From contig JALUXN010000099.1 of assembly GCA_027018975.1 (NCBI GenBank), positions 1 to 15,870 of the forward strand: a DNA stretch of 15,870 nucleotides. The letters run 5' to 3'. The notes beneath the pieces were generated by a model that was not told where the DNA came from, did not search any database, and saw only the letters and a program-made list of their open reading frames with translations. Of this stretch, positions 14,973 through 15,870 are shown in pieces (within the stretch, counting starts at the first letter, position 1; every line of letters begins with the position of its first letter). Position numbers and translations under genes: made by a program. This DNA is from Mariprofundaceae bacterium. Its GTDB lineage: Bacteria > Pseudomonadota > Zetaproteobacteria > Mariprofundales > Mariprofundaceae.

Positions 14973-15194
14973 ATGAAACAGATCGCAATCAGCATCGCTA
15001 TCGCAGCCACGTTGGCGAGTGCGCCAGCGGCATGGGGTGCGGAAACAGTGCACCGTATCCATGGCGTACATTTTGATGGACCACTACACCACGCCGACCG
15101 CGCTAGGCGCGATGCAAGGCTCGCTCAGCATCCAGAGCGTGATCGGAAGACGCAGAAAACAGAGACCGGAAAGAAAACGGAGGAGAAGCAATGA
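14973..15194 (+). CDS. Small secreted protein, possibly frameshifted
   Basis: This 73-residue open frame begins one base after the cusA stop, with AAGGAGGAG (14958-14966) upstream, and its stop overlaps the next start (ATGA). The N-terminus MKQIAISIAIAATLASAPAA is a good signal peptide. The rest is strongly charged (HHADRARRDARLAQHPERDR, then KKTEEKQ) and matches no family I know. Codon use is odd: from about 15066 to 15143 the +1 frame has G/C at 23 of 26 third positions and reads MDHYTTPTALGAMQGSLSIQ, whereas the annotated frame has G/C at about half and uses rare codons such as AGG and CTA. A frameshift near 15060 is therefore plausible, making this a broken gene, a sequencing error or an atypical gene. 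Confidence 0.5.
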   Translation: MKQIAISIAIAATLASAPAAWGAETVHRIHGVHFDGPLHHADRARRDARLAQHPERDRKTQKTETGKKTEEKQ

Positions 15195-15709
15195 AACAGT
15201 TGGGATGGATCGTGCTGGCCACGTTGACATTGGCCGGTTGCAACAATCAAAGCGACACGGCTGTGCCCACATCTGCACCCACATCTGCACCCACATCTGC
15301 ACAAACGCCGGCCCAGCAGACGCGCATGGCAGCCCAGACCCCCGTGGTCATCTACAAATCACCCAGCTGCAAATGTTGCACCGCCTGGGCTGATCATCTG
15401 CGCGATCACGGTTTCAAGGTGACTGTCCATCAACGTGAGGATATGGATGCAGTGAAGACGCAGTTCGGCATCACCCAGCCGCTCGCCTCCTGCCATACCG
15501 CCCAAATTGGTGGTTATATCATCGAGGGGCATGTGCCGGCGGATGATGTGGTGCGACTGCTGCAGACGCGCCCTGATATTGCTGGCCTGACTGCGCCGGG
15601 CATGCCGATGAAATCACCCGGCATGCAGCCGTCCGGACTACCACCGAAGGGATACCAAGTACTCGCCTTTGACAAAGCGGGACACACCACGGTGTTCCAT
15701 AGTTATTGA
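15191..15709 (+). CDS. DUF411 (CopG-like) copper-binding lipoprotein
   Basis: This 172-residue protein begins MKQLGWIVLATLTLAGCNNQ, a lipoprotein signal with the lipid-attached Cys at position 17. A Pro/Thr/Ser/Ala linker (PTSA three times, residues 26-37) follows. The DUF411 domain starts at VVIYKSPSCKCCTAWADHLR, with the characteristic C60-x-C62-C63, and continues with GFKVTVHQ, ASCHTAQIGGYIIEGHVPAD (C101, H102 and a later His) and GMPMKSPGM. DUF411 proteins, including CopG of Pseudomonas, are periplasmic copper-binding proteins with a thioredoxin-like fold found in copper-resistance operons, which supports a copper role for the whole cluster. The start ATG overlaps the previous stop. The stop lies eight bases before the next gene. 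Confidence 0.9.
   Translation: MKQLGWIVLATLTLAGCNNQSDTAVPTSAPTSAPTSAQTPAQQTRMAAQTPVVIYKSPSCKCCTAWADHLRDHGFKVTVHQREDMDAVKTQFGITQPLASCHTAQIGGYIIEGHVPADDVVRLLQTRPDIAGLTAPGMPMKSPGMQPSGLPPKGYQVLAFDKAGHTTVFHSY
15266..15301 (+). repeat. 12-bp tandem repeat (three copies) in the lipoprotein linker
   Basis: CCCACATCTGCA is repeated exactly at 15266-15277, 15278-15289 and 15290-15301, encoding PTSA three times. It lies between the lipid anchor and the copper-binding domain, so unit gain or loss would change only the linker length. Confidence 0.95.
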
Positions 15710-15717
15710 GGCCGATC

Positions 15718-15870
15718 ATGCAAGCAAGGTACTGGTTGCCACTGCTCCTGCTGCTGACTGCATGCACAGCGAGTGAACAGCCACAGCAGCCGACGCATCC
15801 TGTCAAAGACAAACCAATGCCCAGCTTCCAGATGCAGACACTCGACGGCAATCTGGTCAACAGCCATGCA
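15718..15870 (+). CDS. Lipoprotein, probably TlpA/Sco-like thioredoxin-fold protein (N-terminal part)
   Basis: The gene runs off the window end after 51 codons. It begins MQARYWLPLLLLLTACTASE, a lipoprotein signal peptide with the modified Cys at 16. A short Gln/Pro-rich linker follows, then KPMPSFQMQTLDGNLVN, which resembles the first strand-loop of TlpA/redoxin proteins (P-x-F-x-x-x-T-L-D-G). The catalytic CxxC would lie beyond the window, so thiol-disulfide activity cannot be confirmed; a Sco-type copper chaperone is an alternative. It has GAGG at 15708-15711 as a modest ribosome binding site and probably belongs to the same transcript as the DUF411 gene. Confidence 0.7.
   Translation, partial: MQARYWLPLLLLLTACTASEQPQQPTHPVKDKPMPSFQMQTLDGNLVNSHA

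Overview
The window looks like a heavy-metal resistance region from a Gram-negative proteobacterium of about 50-57% GC. Both efflux systems have outer-membrane channel, periplasmic adaptor and RND pump genes, which implies two membranes. I cannot name the species. A gamma-, beta- or zetaproteobacterium would fit.

Region 1 (1-311) holds the 3' part of a tRNA-Val(GAC) gene. Next to it is a broken fragment of an NHL-repeat beta-propeller gene with no start. Region 2 (312-8041) is a divalent-cation efflux cluster. It contains an unusual CDF transporter, a small secreted CzcI-like protein, and a 151-bp gap with an 80-bp foldable inverted-repeat element. These are followed by czcC-czcB-czcA, a 64-residue His-rich lipoprotein, and a His-rich CzcD/ZitB-type Zn exporter. 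From czcC onward the genes overlap or lie a few bases apart, so they probably form one operon. Region 3 (8042-15709) is a Cus-type copper/silver cluster. It contains a His/Cys-containing secreted small protein, cusC-cusB-cusA, a possibly frameshifted small secreted protein, and a DUF411 (CopG-like) lipoprotein. The window ends inside a lipoprotein that resembles the start of a TlpA/Sco-like thioredoxin-fold protein.

The likely division of labour is as follows. CDF exporters move divalent ions from cytoplasm to periplasm, and CzcCBA moves periplasmic ions out of the cell. CusCBA, whose pump keeps the three CusA copper-binding methionines, removes Cu(I)/Ag(I). The small secreted and lipoprotein genes may act as periplasmic sensors or metal buffers. 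No sensor kinase, response regulator, MerR-type regulator, CusF or P-type ATPase is present, so regulation must be encoded elsewhere.

The most unusual DNA lies in the cus operon. The 3' end of cusB is a 7-bp tandem repeat array translated as a heptapeptide repeat, with inverted copies of the same heptamer in front of cusA. cusA itself carries an 80-bp palindromic repetitive element, apparently inside a 141-bp in-frame insertion flanked by a near-perfect 10-bp direct repeat. The reading frame stays open through both.
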